Part shown: positions 16,800-24,216 of the stretch, in pieces
Layout: each line of letters starts with the position of its first letter
How positions within the stretch are numbered: the first letter of the stretch is position 1
Source of the DNA: Treponema sp.
GTDB lineage: Bacteria; Spirochaetota; Spirochaetia; Treponematales; Treponemataceae
DNA: 33,805 nt
NCBI GenBank assembly: GCA_017386165.1
Contig: JAFNQK010000130.1
Span: 1 to 33,805, forward strand
Direction of reading: 5' to 3'
Translations under genes and position numbers: made by a program
The notes under the pieces: generated by a model
What the model was told of the DNA's origin: nothing
Databases searched by the model: none
The model's input: only the letters and a program-made list of their open reading frames with translations

Positions 16800-18086
16800 A
16801 TGAAGCATATTTTAATTGTAGATACGCCTCCAATGTTCAGGGAATTTATTAAAGACAAACTCTCAGAAGAAAAATTGGAAATAACCTATATTCAGGAAAA
16901 GCGTGATGCAATTACAAAGATGATATCTACACTGCCTGACCTGGTGGTTATGAATATCGATGAAACAGAAGATTTTGAATATCTCACAGATCTTCTTCAA
17001 GATATTCACAACGACCCAAATGCCGGTAGAATCCCGATTATCGCAACAGGTCCAATTCTGGACAGAAATTATCTTGCTTCATTTGCCCATTTAGGTATCG
17101 TAAAATACTTTGTTAAGCCGATTAAATTTGATGTTTTCTTTGAATCAATCGGAAGCATCTTAAAAATGACCTTTAATATCGACACAACTCCCTGTGTTTT
17201 AGATATTCATCGTAACGGTAACATCGTATTTATCGAAATTGCACAGGGACTTAACAGAGAAAAAATTACCCTTCTCAAATACAGCCTCTCAGAAATAATC
17301 GAAAAAGACAAACTGGATAATCCAAAGATTGTCATCATGATGACAGCCCTGGATTTAACCTTTGTTGACGGATTAAACCTCGAGCTTTTGTTCGATAATA
17401 TTCTTGCAGCCCCTAAGATTCATGCAAAGAACGTAAAAGTTCTGTCCCTCAGCACTTTTACAAGAGATTTAATCGACGGTCACCGCCAGTATGACGGCAT
17501 CGAAGTTGTAACTGACATTTCTCAGGTACTAACTTCCCTTGTTGAAAGCAACAACACAAGCCGGGTTTCTGACCTGATTACTGATAACATTCTTACTAAC
17601 ACAGAAACAGATGCCGGTTCCATCGAAATGCGCTTCTCAAGCGATACTAAACCACAGGAAGACAAAGAAGAAGCAAAATCTGCTCCACAGGCAACACCTA
17701 AGCCTCCTCAGCCGGAAAAGAAACTTACAGTTGCAGTTGTTGACGATGATCAGATTACACAAAAGCTTCTTGCTGCCGGATTTATTTCTGCAAACTTTAA
17801 CTGTGACGTATTTAATAACGGAATCGAATTCCTTACAGGATTAAACCAGAAACGTTACGATGTTATAATCCTGGATATTCTCATGCCTGGGCTTTCAGGT
17901 TTTGATACGCTCAAGAGATTGCAGGGAATGGTAAACAGACCTCCAATCATCATCTACTCGCAGGCAATGCGAAGAGAACTCGTAATCCAGTGTCTTGCCC
18001 TGGGTGCAAAACAATTCCTTGTAAAACCTCAAAAGCCTGAACTCATCGTTAAAAAAGCAATGGAATTAATTAATGCTCGCCAATAA
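16800..18086 (+). CDS. Response regulator with REC-STAS-REC architecture
   Basis: 428 residues. Residues ~3-125 look like a receiver domain (HILIVDTPP, then YFVKPI with K106), but the phospho-acceptor position reads N52 (VVMNIDE), so it is probably inactive. Residues ~135-250 fit a STAS fold (NIVFIEIAQGLNREKITLLK, IVIMMTALDLTFVDGLNLEL); the Ser phosphorylated in anti-anti-sigma STAS proteins is missing. A Pro/Lys/Glu linker (~282-308) leads to an intact C-terminal receiver with D315-D317, phospho-acceptor D359 (IILDILMPG), S387 and K409 (FLVKP). It overlaps the following sensorless kinase by 14 bases, so the two are almost certainly partners. The STAS assignment is by eye and moderately sure; the receivers are sure. 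Confidence 0.85.
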   Translation: MKHILIVDTPPMFREFIKDKLSEEKLEITYIQEKRDAITKMISTLPDLVVMNIDETEDFEYLTDLLQDIHNDPNAGRIPIIATGPILDRNYLASFAHLGIVKYFVKPIKFDVFFESIGSILKMTFNIDTTPCVLDIHRNGNIVFIEIAQGLNREKITLLKYSLSEIIEKDKLDNPKIVIMMTALDLTFVDGLNLELLFDNILAAPKIHAKNVKVLSLSTFTRDLIDGHRQYDGIEVVTDISQVLTSLVESNNTSRVSDLITDNILTNTETDAGSIEMRFSSDTKPQEDKEEAKSAPQATPKPPQPEKKLTVAVVDDDQITQKLLAAGFISANFNCDVFNNGIEFLTGLNQKRYDVIILDILMPGLSGFDTLKRLQGMVNRPPIIIYSQAMRRELVIQCLALGAKQFLVKPQKPELIVKKAMELINARQ

Positions 18087-20043
18087 ACCAGATTTATTTT
18101 TTTCAAATGCTGTTCACGAAATCCGTACTCCGGTACAAACTATTATCGGAACACTTGATTTATTGTCCGATACGCCCCTTACTCCGGAGCAGACAGAATA
18201 TGTACGACAAATCAGATTCGGTTCTTCTGTATTATTAAACCTTGTAAACGATCTTCTTGATTATTCCAAAATCAAATCAGAAAAAATCCAAATCGAAAAC
18301 ATTCCTTTTGATATAAAAACACTGGTTGAAAATGTCGTTCATATCATCAGTATTGAATGCTTTAACAAAAAGCTGGAAGTAGTAACAGACATCGACTATT
18401 CCATCCCCAATATGGTAATGGGAGACCCAAACCGAATCCAGCAGGTTCTGATTAATCTTTTAAAAAATGCAGTAAAGTTTACAGAAGAGGGTTACATTCA
18501 TATTGAATTATCCGTTCAGGATAAAAAACTGCTTTTCCAGGTAACAGACTCAGGTATCGGCGTCAAAGAAGAAAAGCGGGAACAGATTTTTGAGACCTTT
18601 TTTCAGGCTGATGCACAGATAAGTCGCAAGTACGGCGGAACAGGTCTTGGCCTTACAATCTGCAAAGGCCTTGTTTCTTCGATGAACGGAGAAATCGGCT
18701 TCAATCCTAATCCATACGGCGGCTCAAAATTCTGGTTTACAATTCCTTTTAACCCAGCCAGCGAACCAGAAGCAAAGACCTTCAGCCTTCCGGTTTCTGC
18801 AACATCCAAGATTCTCATCGTTGACGACAGCATTCTTGCCATCAAGAGCCTTGAGCACCAGCTGAACACAATCGGACTGCAATACATTGAGCATTCTACC
18901 AGCGCCACAGATGCTCTCCTGATGATGCAATACGCAGAACAAATCGGTTCTCCCTTTGATATCGTTTTTATCGATATGATTATGCCTGTAGTAGAGGGCT
19001 GGCACCTTGCTTCCGAAATCAAAAACAATAAAGCCCTTAAAAATACCAAACTCTACATGCTGGTTCCGGAAGGACAAATGGGCCGTGACGCCAAAATGAC
19101 GATTCTGGACTGGTTTGCAGGCTATCTGTACAAGCCGGTCCGCCTCGATAAACTTGATTCGCTTTTAATCGAAACCAACAGCAACATTCCGTCAATGAAG
19201 ATGATTGACCGCCTGCAAAACGAAAACACTCTCACAGAAGAGCAGGAAAAAGAAAAGGAAAATCAAAATGTTGCCAAAGGACTAAAAATCCTTGTTACCG
19301 ATGACCATCCGGTAAACCGAAGCATTCTGGTAGAGTTCTTAAAACGATACGGCGCAATTGTAGTCGAAGCAGAAAATGGAGAACAGGCAGTTCAGCAATA
19401 TATCGACCAGAATGACATTCAGATAGTTTTTATGGACATCCAGATGCCAATTATGAGCGGGATTGACGCAACCATCGCCCTCAGAAACCAGGGCTTTAAG
19501 GGTATGATTATTGCCTGCACTGCAAACAACGATCCTGCCAACTTTAACGAATATATTAAAGTCGGTATGAACGACATCCTGGTAAAACCTTTCAAACGAG
19601 ATAATGTAAAATCCATTATCGAAAAATGGAAGACTGTGATCACCCTGCCAAGTGCCGAACAGATTGCAAATATCGATTCTACAATGGTGGTAGCCACAGA
19701 CCTTTGGGATGCAGAAGACTTTGAAGACACCGTAGGCCACGACACAGACCTGGGAAAGCAGATTTTAACCGATTTTATCAAACAGACCAAGCTTTTCCTC
19801 AAGCAGAGTTACCCTCTTATTGAAAAACAGGATTTTGAAGAACTCCACCGAATTGCCCATACCTTAAAAGGAAGCGCTGCCTCAATCTCTGCAAACAAGC
19901 TGGCTTCTATTGCAAATCAGATGAGTCAGGGTACAAAAGACAAATCCACAGAAGAAATCAAAAAAGCTCTCAAAGATTTTACAGAACAGTTTGATTTATT
20001 TATTCTTGAAACTCAAAAATGGAAGCACATAACCGAGGTCTAA
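18073..20043 (+). CDS. Sensorless hybrid histidine kinase (HisKA-HATPase-REC-REC-Hpt)
   Basis: 656 residues with no sensor or membrane segment: the phospho-accepting H15 (NAVHEIRTP) sits only 14 residues from the start. The ATPase domain shows the N box with N132, DSGIG (G1, D159) and GGTGLGLTI (G2). Receiver 1 (~246-365) has D301 and K354, but the usual Thr/Ser is replaced (MLVPEG). Receiver 2 (~404-518) is canonical with D455, T483 and K505. A histidine phosphotransfer domain ends the protein, with H596 in HRIAHTLKGSAASIS. This is a complete cytoplasmic phosphorelay. The ATG lies inside the 3' end of the REC-STAS-REC gene (14-base overlap), so translation is coupled and the upstream protein may provide input or receive phosphate. 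Confidence 0.92.
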   Translation: MLANKPDLFFSNAVHEIRTPVQTIIGTLDLLSDTPLTPEQTEYVRQIRFGSSVLLNLVNDLLDYSKIKSEKIQIENIPFDIKTLVENVVHIISIECFNKKLEVVTDIDYSIPNMVMGDPNRIQQVLINLLKNAVKFTEEGYIHIELSVQDKKLLFQVTDSGIGVKEEKREQIFETFFQADAQISRKYGGTGLGLTICKGLVSSMNGEIGFNPNPYGGSKFWFTIPFNPASEPEAKTFSLPVSATSKILIVDDSILAIKSLEHQLNTIGLQYIEHSTSATDALLMMQYAEQIGSPFDIVFIDMIMPVVEGWHLASEIKNNKALKNTKLYMLVPEGQMGRDAKMTILDWFAGYLYKPVRLDKLDSLLIETNSNIPSMKMIDRLQNENTLTEEQEKEKENQNVAKGLKILVTDDHPVNRSILVEFLKRYGAIVVEAENGEQAVQQYIDQNDIQIVFMDIQMPIMSGIDATIALRNQGFKGMIIACTANNDPANFNEYIKVGMNDILVKPFKRDNVKSIIEKWKTVITLPSAEQIANIDSTMVVATDLWDAEDFEDTVGHDTDLGKQILTDFIKQTKLFLKQSYPLIEKQDFEELHRIAHTLKGSAASISANKLASIANQMSQGTKDKSTEEIKKALKDFTEQFDLFILETQKWKHITEV

Positions 20044-20046
20044 AAA

Positions 20047-20892
20047 ATGATTAAAACCAATTACCACACACATTCTCTTTATTGCGACGGCAAAAGTACC
20101 CTCAAACAAATGGTACAAAGCGCAATTGAACACGACATTAAAATTCTTGGTTTTTCAGGACACTGTATGTCCCCTTTTAGCTCCTCGTGGCACATTCCTG
20201 TAAATCAGATTCCAGATTACATTGCAGAAGTTAAAGCCTTAAAAGAAAAATATAAAGATAAAATTACAATTCTCCTTGGATTTGAAGCAGATTACGTTAA
20301 AAATATCACAGCTCCTACCCGTCAGTTTTATAAAAAATTTGACCCGGACTTTTTAATCGGTTCAGTTCATTTTGTAACTGTTAACGGCCAGACCTTTGGA
20401 GTTGATGACTCTGCAGAAAGCTTAAAAGAAAATGCAGAAAAATTTACAAACAACGATTACAAAAAAATCACCTGTGAATATTTTTATACTCAGCGGGAAA
20501 TGCTTAAAAAACCTGACTTTCAAATCATCGGACATCCTGATTTAATCAGAAAAAACAACGGACCGCTAAAGATGTTCACTGAGAAAGAAGACTGGTATTT
20601 AAAGGAAATAAAGGCAACCGCAAAAGCAATTGCAAAAGCAGGCGTTATTGCAGAAATAAATACAGGTGCAATAGCACGAAAAAAGATGGATGATGTGTAT
20701 CCGTCCCTTCAGTTTTTAGAACTATTAAACCAGCAGGGAGTGCCTGTAACCTTCTCAGGCGATTGTCATAACCATCAGGATATCGACTGCGCCTGGGAAA
20801 GAGCCTTACAAGCAGCCCTTAAGGCCGGATACACAGAACTGGCATACCTTGACGAACAAGGTAATACCAGATTTCAAAAAATCTATCTATGA
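20047..20892 (+). CDS. PHP-domain phosphatase, histidinol-phosphatase (HisK) type
   Basis: 281 residues. The metal-binding PHP motifs are present in order: H7-T-H9 in NYHTHSLYCDG, GFSGHCM, GFEADY, GSVHFV, GHPDLI and SGDCHN. This matches the HisK/HisJ type of histidinol-phosphate phosphatase, which acts in histidine biosynthesis, but no other his gene is in the window, so another phosphoester substrate is possible. GAGGT upstream of ATG 20047 overlaps the end of the hybrid kinase gene (3-base gap), so it is the third gene of that operon. Its 3' end overlaps the convergent dksA-like gene by 10 bases. Confidence 0.85.
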   Translation: MIKTNYHTHSLYCDGKSTLKQMVQSAIEHDIKILGFSGHCMSPFSSSWHIPVNQIPDYIAEVKALKEKYKDKITILLGFEADYVKNITAPTRQFYKKFDPDFLIGSVHFVTVNGQTFGVDDSAESLKENAEKFTNNDYKKITCEYFYTQREMLKKPDFQIIGHPDLIRKNNGPLKMFTEKEDWYLKEIKATAKAIAKAGVIAEINTGAIARKKMDDVYPSLQFLELLNQQGVPVTFSGDCHNHQDIDCAWERALQAALKAGYTELAYLDEQGNTRFQKIYL

Positions 20893-21239
20893 CGGCGTTC
20901 TTCGGCACTTGCACAATTTACGCACATAAATGCGTATGGCAATGCTTCCAAACGAGCCTGAGGAATTTCTTTTCCGCAGGCAAGGCAGATACCGTATTTT
21001 CCAAGACGGATTCTTTCAAGCGCGTTATCAATCAAAGTAAGTCTCTGCTGATCCTGTGCGCCCAACGAATTTAAAAGCTGTCTGTCTACTACATCAGAAG
21101 CAACGTCAGCTTCATCACCAGATTCAATTGGCTTAACAAGATTCTTAAGATCTGTTGTTTGATTTTCAAGTGCTTCCAGGATGGTAGCTCTCTGAGCAAG
21201 CAATTTTTCTTTTACATCGGCAACAAATTTATCATCCAT
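20883..21239 (-). CDS. DksA/TraR family zinc-finger protein
   Basis: 118 residues from ATG 21239, chosen because GGGAG lies seven bases upstream; a TTG start 14 codons earlier is less likely. The N-terminal half is a helical coiled-coil region with acidic residues at the turn (ESGDEADVASDVVDRQ). The C-terminal half has a four-cysteine zinc finger, C85-x2-C88 and C106-x2-C109 (YGICLACGKEIPQARLEALP, then MCVNC). Family members bind the RNA polymerase secondary channel and adjust transcription, often together with ppGpp. The protein is somewhat shorter than E. coli DksA (151 residues). A seven-base hairpin sits in its leader. Confidence 0.9.
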   Translation of the reverse strand: MDDKFVADVKEKLLAQRATILEALENQTTDLKNLVKPIESGDEADVASDVVDRQLLNSLGAQDQQRLTLIDNALERIRLGKYGICLACGKEIPQARLEALPYAFMCVNCASAEERRHR

Positions 21240-21256
21240 ATGGTGTCTCCCACTGC

Positions 21257-21277
21257 CAACAAATAGTCCTTTTGTTG
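21257..21277 (-). promoter_or_regulatory. Leader hairpin of the dksA-like gene
   Basis: CAACAAA (21257-21263) pairs perfectly with TTTGTTG (21271-21277) around a seven-base loop. On the minus strand it lies just upstream of the GGGAG ribosome site of the dksA-like gene. It is AT-rich and of unproven function. Confidence 0.35.
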
Positions 21278-21300
21278 ACAACTTTTTTTATTTTGTACAT

Positions 21301-21316
21301 ACTATAATAGTATAAA
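21301..21316. promoter_or_regulatory. Near-symmetric AT promoter region between the dksA-like gene and infA
   Basis: ATACTATAATAGTAT spans the centre of the divergent gap and is palindromic except for its middle base, giving a TATAAT-type -10 box on the plus strand (21303-21308) and TATACT-type boxes on the minus strand. Good -35 boxes at standard spacing are not evident: TTGACA at 21275 is 22 bases from TATAAT. It probably serves both genes. Confidence 0.4.
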
Positions 21317-21372
21317 ATTCTAAAAAAACAACTTTTTTCGTAAAAAAAATTACGTTTTCTTTTGGAGGAATC

Positions 21373-21591
21373 GTGGCTAAAGAAGAAGCTATTGAAGTTG
21401 AAGGTATCGTTAAAGAAGCATTGCCTAATACAATGTTCCGTGTTGAATTACAAAACGGTCACGTTATTATGGCACATCTTTCTGGAAAAATGCGCAAGCA
21501 TTACATCAGAATTGTTCCTGGTGACAGTGTAAAGGTTGCTCTTTCACCTTACGACCTTGATAAAGGCCGTATCATTTTCCGCCAGCGCTAG
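21373..21591 (+). CDS. infA: Translation initiation factor IF-1
   Basis: 72 residues, exactly the usual length. It is a single OB-fold that binds the ribosomal A site during initiation. Recognisable blocks are [40 protein letters not shown] and [20 protein letters not shown]. The start is GTG 21373, fixed by a strong GGAGG four bases upstream. Unlike in many bacteria it stands alone, away from ribosomal protein genes. Its last 20 bases overlap the 3' end of the convergent DnaJ-domain gene, and a GC-rich hairpin follows nine bases after its stop. Confidence 0.98.
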   Translation: MAKEEAIEVEGIVKEALPNTMFRVELQNGHVIMAHLSGKMRKHYIRIVPGDSVKVALSPYDLDKGRIIFRQR

Positions 21592-22147
21592 AAACCAAAA
21601 GCCGGAGAGATCGAACTGCTCCGGCAATTCCTTTCCCCATCATACCCAATCCAATTATCAATCCAGGTAAAGCAAAGACAAAGGATCTTGTTCCAAATTC
21701 CATTATAAAGAAACCAAGAATTGCAGTACCAATGTTTGAGAACATTGATGCAACCAAAGATTTCTTTGAGAAGTTTTTATTATTTCTAGAAGAATTTGTA
21801 TAGTAATAATGATAGCCATTATTAGAACTCTGTGAATTACTAAACCACTGCCAGAAAGTATCCTCATCTGCAAAAGGATTTGTCTGAGAATTAGGATTTG
21901 CATGATTATAAGTATACTGATACTCGTACTGAGGCTGTTCTGAACCATAGCGGTCATAATTTGCACGCTTAGCCTCATCCCCGAGAATATCATAGGCTTC
22001 TGATATCTGCTTAAACTTTTCTTCTGCCTGAACATCACCCTGATTTCTGTCCGGGTGATACTTAAAGGCAAGAGTTCGATAAGCTTTCTTTATTTCGTCA
22101 GCGGTTGCTGATTTCTGCAACCCCAAAATTTCGTAATAATCTTTCAA
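21572..22147 (-). CDS. DnaJ-domain membrane protein
   Basis: 191 residues. Residues 1-68 are a J domain that begins at once ([20 protein letters not shown]) and carries the HPD motif at ~31-33 and the typical end [19 protein letters not shown] Tyr/Asn/Ser-rich linker (~70-128) replaces the Gly/Phe region. There is no zinc finger or C-terminal substrate domain. The tail has two hydrophobic segments (~133-172), so the J domain is membrane-anchored. The start is TTG 22147; there is no ATG nearby and the J domain fixes the N-terminus, with AGGAAAA as a weak ribosome site. It should recruit DnaK to the membrane, perhaps to bat-operon products. The gap to the Smr gene is 75 bases. Confidence 0.9.
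   Translation of the reverse strand: MKDYYEILGLQKSATADEIKKAYRTLAFKYHPDRNQGDVQAEEKFKQISEAYDILGDEAKRANYDRYGSEQPQYEYQYTYNHANPNSQTNPFADEDTFWQWFSNSQSSNNGYHYYYTNSSRNNKNFSKKSLVASMFSNIGTAILGFFIMEFGTRSFVFALPGLIIGLGMMGKGIAGAVRSLRLLVSSAGGK
21601..21625. terminator. GC-rich hairpin after infA, inside the dnaJ-like coding region
   Basis: GCCGGAG (21601-21607) pairs with CTCCGGC (21619-21625) across an 11-base loop. On the plus strand it begins nine bases after the infA stop, followed by AATTCCTTTCC, a poor T-tract. On the minus strand it is followed by TTTTGGTTTC, still 27 bases before the dnaJ-like stop codon. It is the only candidate terminator for either convergent transcript. Confidence 0.55.
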
Positions 22148-22222
22148 TGTATTTTCCTATATCTATTATTTAAATTAATGAATTTAAGGACAGGTTACAA
22201 GAAAAATCTGTAATTTTTTCAA

Positions 22223-22795
22223 TTAATTAAAGAGATTATTCTTTAGAATAACCCAGGTCGCACCTTTTCCGCCCTGATTATAGTCAGGATGACCGCTTGT
22301 TCCAAGTCTCTTATCCTGTTCAATAAACTTTCGGACAACTTCTCCGAGAACAGGATCAGAACCATGAGTATGAAGGCCTTTCCCATGAACTATAAGGATT
22401 TTCTTGAGCTTTTTAGCATCGCATTCTGCAACAAAGGAGTCCAGTCTCTGCCAGGCTTCTTCCCTCTTTAGGCCGTGAAGGTCAATTCGGGCTTCAGGCT
22501 TCATCTCTACCAGAGTTGAACGGCTCTGAAACTTAGTACGATTTTCTTCCTGCTCGGCAAGCTTGTCCTTATCCACTGTTCCGTAGCGTCTTAGCCACAT
22601 TTCAATGGGATTAATCTGATTTTCCCGCTCTTTTATATAATCATAGCCTTTCTTTGCATTGGCCAGTTCTTTTTCTTCTTTTGTTGGGGCATTTGGCTTT
22701 TTATGAGAAACCTGATTCTTGCCGCTTTCCTTTTGTTTTTTTGCAGAATCCTTCTGGATTTTATCCCATTTATCTAAAATATCACCAAAATCCAT
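22223..22795 (-). CDS. Smr-domain protein
   Basis: 190 residues. The N-terminal ~100 residues are charged and probably flexible or helical (KWDKIQKDSAKKQKESGKNQ). The C-terminal ~88 residues form a Smr domain with the signatures D105-LHG in ARIDLHGLKREEAWQRLDSF and HGKG (137-140), then ATWVIL near the end. Stand-alone small Smr proteins are related to the C-terminal nuclease domain of MutS2 and can nick DNA or act on RNA and ribosomes; the substrate here is unknown. ATG 22795 is 2 bases after the upstream stop, and the GAGGT ribosome site is formed by the end of that gene. Membership in the bat operon is clear from spacing. Confidence 0.92.
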   Translation of the reverse strand: MDFGDILDKWDKIQKDSAKKQKESGKNQVSHKKPNAPTKEEKELANAKKGYDYIKERENQINPIEMWLRRYGTVDKDKLAEQEENRTKFQSRSTLVEMKPEARIDLHGLKREEAWQRLDSFVAECDAKKLKKILIVHGKGLHTHGSDPVLGEVVRKFIEQDKRLGTSGHPDYNQGGKGATWVILKNNLFN

Positions 22796-22797
22796 AA

Positions 22798-24216
22798 TTA
22801 CCTCATTCCGTTGGATATTTCGTATATATTGTCGTTTGTTACCCAGCCACCGGTTGAACCGTATTCAACATATACCCATGGACCTGCTTTCTGAACGATT
22901 TTTACTCTTTTACCGCTTTCGATTGAAATTACCGCTTCTACAGATTTTTCAGGCACAGAACTAATGTTTCCACCGATAAATACCGCATAGGATTCCGTCA
23001 ATCTTGTAATCTGAATTACACTTGCAACACCTAAAAGAATCGATAAAGAAACGAATATTAAAATTCCCCGCAATTTTTTTGTTACGATAAAAATTATCAG
23101 GAGGATTATACATAAAACCAGTCCTCCGAGATAAAACCACAGGGCATACCAGGTCGGTTCGTTTGAAGATTCTTCAATTCCAGCCATTTTTTCTGCATTT
23201 TTTCTCTGCTTATATACAGAACCAAAGGGAAGATTGATTCTTTCATGACTTCTTAACTGAGCAATGGTTTCACATTCTTTTGGAGTAACCACAGTTCTCT
23301 GAGATTTAACAGAATTCTTTATAGTTTTTGTAAAGGCGTATGCAAAAATATTGTCATAGCCTGCATTTTTATGAGAATTAACTTCACCCTTTAATACATT
23401 GATATAAGAATCAGGGAGAGTAAGCTCAACGCGGGTACCGTTGTAAGAAGTAGCAATAATTCTAAGCTCAGGAAGATAGAGATTTCCGGTTACAAGAGGC
23501 TCCCATTCAAAAGTCGCAACAGGAATTTTTTCTTCTGAAAACTCAGAGCTGCGCAAAGTTCCCTTGGTAATATCATAGCGTTCAAGCTCAGAGAAAAGGG
23601 CGTTTTTTGGGACAGACCAGTTATAAGAAATAATCTGAACCGCATACTGCAATGAAACAGTAAACTTAAGGGAATTACCGGTATAGGTCGTAAAGACAGC
23701 CTTATTCTGCTGTTTACCGCGATGCTGCTGAACAAGCTCTACCCCGTTATCAAAATCCACTACCAGCTGAGGCAGCATATTGCGAGGGTTATCAGAAATA
23801 ACAACCGGCTCAAAAGGAATATAGTACAGACGGTTATTAATCAAAACCCTTAAAACTCTAAGATTGTATCTGCCGGACTCCGAAAAGTTGAGCCACAATT
23901 CAATTTTGGTTCCAGATTCTACATCGGAATATTCAGAACGGCGGAGAGACACAAAGTTTACCCCGGAAGGCAAATCCGGAATCTGAGCCTGCACCACATC
24001 CGATTTTACATAAGGAATCTTTAACTCAAAAGCACAGTCCGTACTGCTAAAATTATTTTCATTTACAGTCTGAACTTTCAATTCTTTTATTATAGAATAA
24101 GTCAATCTCTGAGCAAAACAAGGACTTGAGAGACTTAGAAAAACTATTCCTATTATTATATTTACTAAAAATCCTGAGCAGAATTTGTTGTTTCTGATTT
24201 TTCGCTGCTTTTCCAT
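22798..24216 (-). CDS. BatD-like exported membrane protein with C-terminal SH3 domain
   Basis: 472 residues. A long signal peptide ends at SSPCFAQ (~residue 36). A large beta-rich extracytoplasmic region follows (~37-355), like the repeated domains of BatD/oxygen-tolerance proteins (LPSGVNFVSLRRSEY, VATFEWEPLVTGNLYLPEL). Two membrane helices lie at ~358-378 and 384-402. The end (~425-468) resembles a bacterial SH3 domain (KRVKIVQKAGPWVYVEYGST, then GGWVTNDNI), which would bind peptide or cell-wall ligands. The start lies 52 bases inside the preceding batB-batC-like gene and no later ATG would preserve the signal peptide. The BatD assignment rests on fold-type, position and topology rather than a specific motif. 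Confidence 0.75.
   Translation of the reverse strand: MEKQRKIRNNKFCSGFLVNIIIGIVFLSLSSPCFAQRLTYSIIKELKVQTVNENNFSSTDCAFELKIPYVKSDVVQAQIPDLPSGVNFVSLRRSEYSDVESGTKIELWLNFSESGRYNLRVLRVLINNRLYYIPFEPVVISDNPRNMLPQLVVDFDNGVELVQQHRGKQQNKAVFTTYTGNSLKFTVSLQYAVQIISYNWSVPKNALFSELERYDITKGTLRSSEFSEEKIPVATFEWEPLVTGNLYLPELRIIATSYNGTRVELTLPDSYINVLKGEVNSHKNAGYDNIFAYAFTKTIKNSVKSQRTVVTPKECETIAQLRSHERINLPFGSVYKQRKNAEKMAGIEESSNEPTWYALWFYLGGLVLCIILLIIFIVTKKLRGILIFVSLSILLGVASVIQITRLTESYAVFIGGNISSVPEKSVEAVISIESGKRVKIVQKAGPWVYVEYGSTGGWVTNDNIYEISNGMR

Noticed and set aside
18072-18086. Possible programmed frameshift joining the REC-STAS-REC gene to the hybrid kinase
   Set aside because: No slippery heptamer or downstream pseudoknot is evident around the overlap, and the kinase has its own in-frame ATG at 18073. 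Coupled re-initiation is simpler.
21339-21354. CGTAA/TTACG hairpin upstream of infA as a riboswitch
   Set aside because: The five-base stem with an all-A loop is too weak and AT-rich to support a structured RNA claim.
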